Below, one piece after another: positions 6,390 to 6,781 of a stretch of 6,781 bases of DNA. The notes beneath the pieces are model-generated. The model searched no databases. It worked only from the letters and a program-made list of their open reading frames with translations, and was not told the DNA's origin. Numbering within the stretch: the stretch's first letter is position 1; each line of letters starts with the position of its first letter. A program made the position numbers and the translations under genes. This DNA comes from DATMXS01 sp050260275. Lineage in GTDB: Bacteria > Acidobacteriota > Terriglobia > Bryobacterales > Bryobacteraceae. The stretch spans positions 1 to 6,781 of the forward strand of contig JBLNBX010000147.1 in NCBI GenBank assembly GCA_050260275.1, in the 5' to 3' direction.

Positions 6390-6418
6390 AACAATTCCGT
6401 ACTGCAAGCGATTACAAT
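6390..6418 (+). promoter_or_regulatory. Possible promoter (-10 TACAAT) upstream of the GH54 gene
   Basis: TACAAT (6413-6418) matches five of six bases of the sigma70 -10 consensus in a local AT-rich patch. The bases 17 bp upstream (6390-6395) do not resemble TTGACA. A good TTGACC word lies at 6365-6370 but is too far away (42 bp) to pair with it. A start near 6425 would place the 6435-6474 stem-loop at the front of a leader of about 130 bases. Confidence 0.3.
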
Positions 6419-6434
6419 AGTTCGACTCCATGTA

Positions 6435-6474
6435 CCGTGACGAAAGGACGATCTGATAGGTCTGCTCGTCACGG
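6435..6474 (+). promoter_or_regulatory. Perfect 9-bp stem-loop in the likely leader of the GH54 gene
   Basis: CCGTGACGA (6435-6443) is perfectly complementary to TCGTCACGG (6466-6474), enclosing a 22-base loop. It lies about 84 bases upstream of the ATG at 6558 and just after the candidate -10 box. It does not match a riboswitch class I can recognise. It could be a folded leader RNA or, as an inverted repeat in DNA, an operator for a dimeric regulator. Confidence 0.45.
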
Positions 6475-6557
6475 CGGATCTGCTGTCGTGCCGGCGCCCG
6501 GGGAAGCTGTGGGCAGCGTTCGAAGGGCGCGGGAACTTGAGAGTAAACAGGACAGAC

Positions 6558-6781
6558 ATGAAGACCAAGGTTGCTGTAGTGCTAACGCTCGCCGTGGCGC
6601 TCACATTGGTTGGGGCCACGCTGACCAGGGCCACTCAGGCCGGCTCGGGAGCAAGCGTTCCTCCGCCCAGGCCGGAAGGCCCGTGTGACATCTACGCCGC
6701 CGGCGGTGCGCCCTGCGTGGCCGCCCACAGCACGACGCGCGCGCTGTACGCGTCCTACAACGGCCCGCTTTACCAGGTTCT
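6558..6781 (+). CDS. Secreted GH54 alpha-L-arabinofuranosidase (AbfB-like), 5' part only
   Basis: The reading frame opens at ATG 6558 and runs off the window after 74 codons. A weak AGGA (6549-6552) lies five bases upstream. Residues 1-28 form a Sec-type signal peptide: MKTK, a hydrophobic core (5-22), and a likely cleavage after ATQA. From residue 41 the sequence reads GPCDIYAAGG then APCVAAHSTTRALYASYNG (51-69), which is the characteristic start of the catalytic domain of alpha-L-arabinofuranosidase B (GH54). Cys43 and Cys53 have the ten-residue spacing of the first disulfide in fungal AbfB. The enzyme removes terminal arabinofuranosyl groups from arabinan and arabinoxylan outside the cytoplasm. 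The arabinose-binding domain often found at the C-terminus would lie beyond the window. It is separated from the larA-like gene by 353 bp and is probably not in its operon. Confidence 0.88.
   Translation, partial: MKTKVAVVLTLAVALTLVGATLTRATQAGSGASVPPPRPEGPCDIYAAGGAPCVAAHSTTRALYASYNGPLYQV

Larger units (their letters stand above)
6205..6557. other. Intergenic region between the larA-like gene and the GH54 gene
   Basis: No protein gene is supported. A weak hairpin, GAAGC (6226-6230) with GCTTC (6243-6247), follows the larA-like stop by about 20 bases, but it has a 12-base loop and no T-run, so termination there is doubtful. The right part is less GC-rich (about 6365-6420) and holds promoter-like words, then a clear stem-loop at 6435-6474. 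The arabinofuranosidase is therefore probably transcribed on its own. Confidence 0.5.

Noticed and set aside
6365..6418. TTGACC (6365) and TACAAT (6413) as one promoter
   Set aside because: The 42-bp separation is far beyond the 16-18 bp needed for a sigma70 promoter.

Overview
This is a GC-rich bacterial window with Shine-Dalgarno-led genes and a mix of ATG, GTG and TTG starts. The gene content is a Tat-exported type B carboxylesterase with a GQSGGG elbow, an ACS-family permease, a LarA homologue and a GH54 arabinofuranosidase. That mix resembles plant-polymer-degrading Acidobacteriota of the Solibacter/Bryobacter type. This assignment is an inference from gene style; no phylogenetic marker is present.

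Layout. Positions 1-1133 hold no protein gene I can support. They contain a cluster of short direct and inverted repeats (about 90-270), a complete tRNA-Gln(TTG) with encoded CCA on the minus strand (380-453), a degenerate 16-bp tandem repeat (530-714), a strong hairpin (942-975) and a good sigma70-like promoter (1005-1033). Four plus-strand genes follow. They are a Tat-dependent type B carboxylesterase (1134-2708), an MFS permease of the anion:cation symporter/hexuronate type (2849-4162), an Asp/Glu racemase-superfamily protein that keeps only one of the two catalytic cysteines (4176-4874), and a LarA-type nickel-pincer racemase/epimerase homologue (4900-6204). The last three are separated by only 13 and 25 bp and look like one operon. 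The esterase is 140 bp upstream and may share the transcript. After a 353-bp gap with a possible -10 box and a structured leader, a secreted GH54 alpha-L-arabinofuranosidase begins at 6558 and runs off the window.

How the genes may work together (inference). The exported esterase could release an organic or sugar acid from an ester outside the cytoplasm. The permease would import the anion. The two racemase-type enzymes would change its stereochemistry, or decarboxylate or isomerise it, so that it enters central metabolism. The neighbouring GH54 gene suggests plant hemicellulose or pectin as the wider source. The LarA homologue keeps every nickel/cofactor ligand I can recall from Lactobacillus LarA but has Trp at the position of its substrate-side Tyr, so the substrate is probably not lactate. 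The cofactor genes larB, larC and larE are not in this window. The pairing of a LarA homologue with a one-cysteine Asp/Glu racemase-fold protein and an ACS permease is the most interesting functional signal here.
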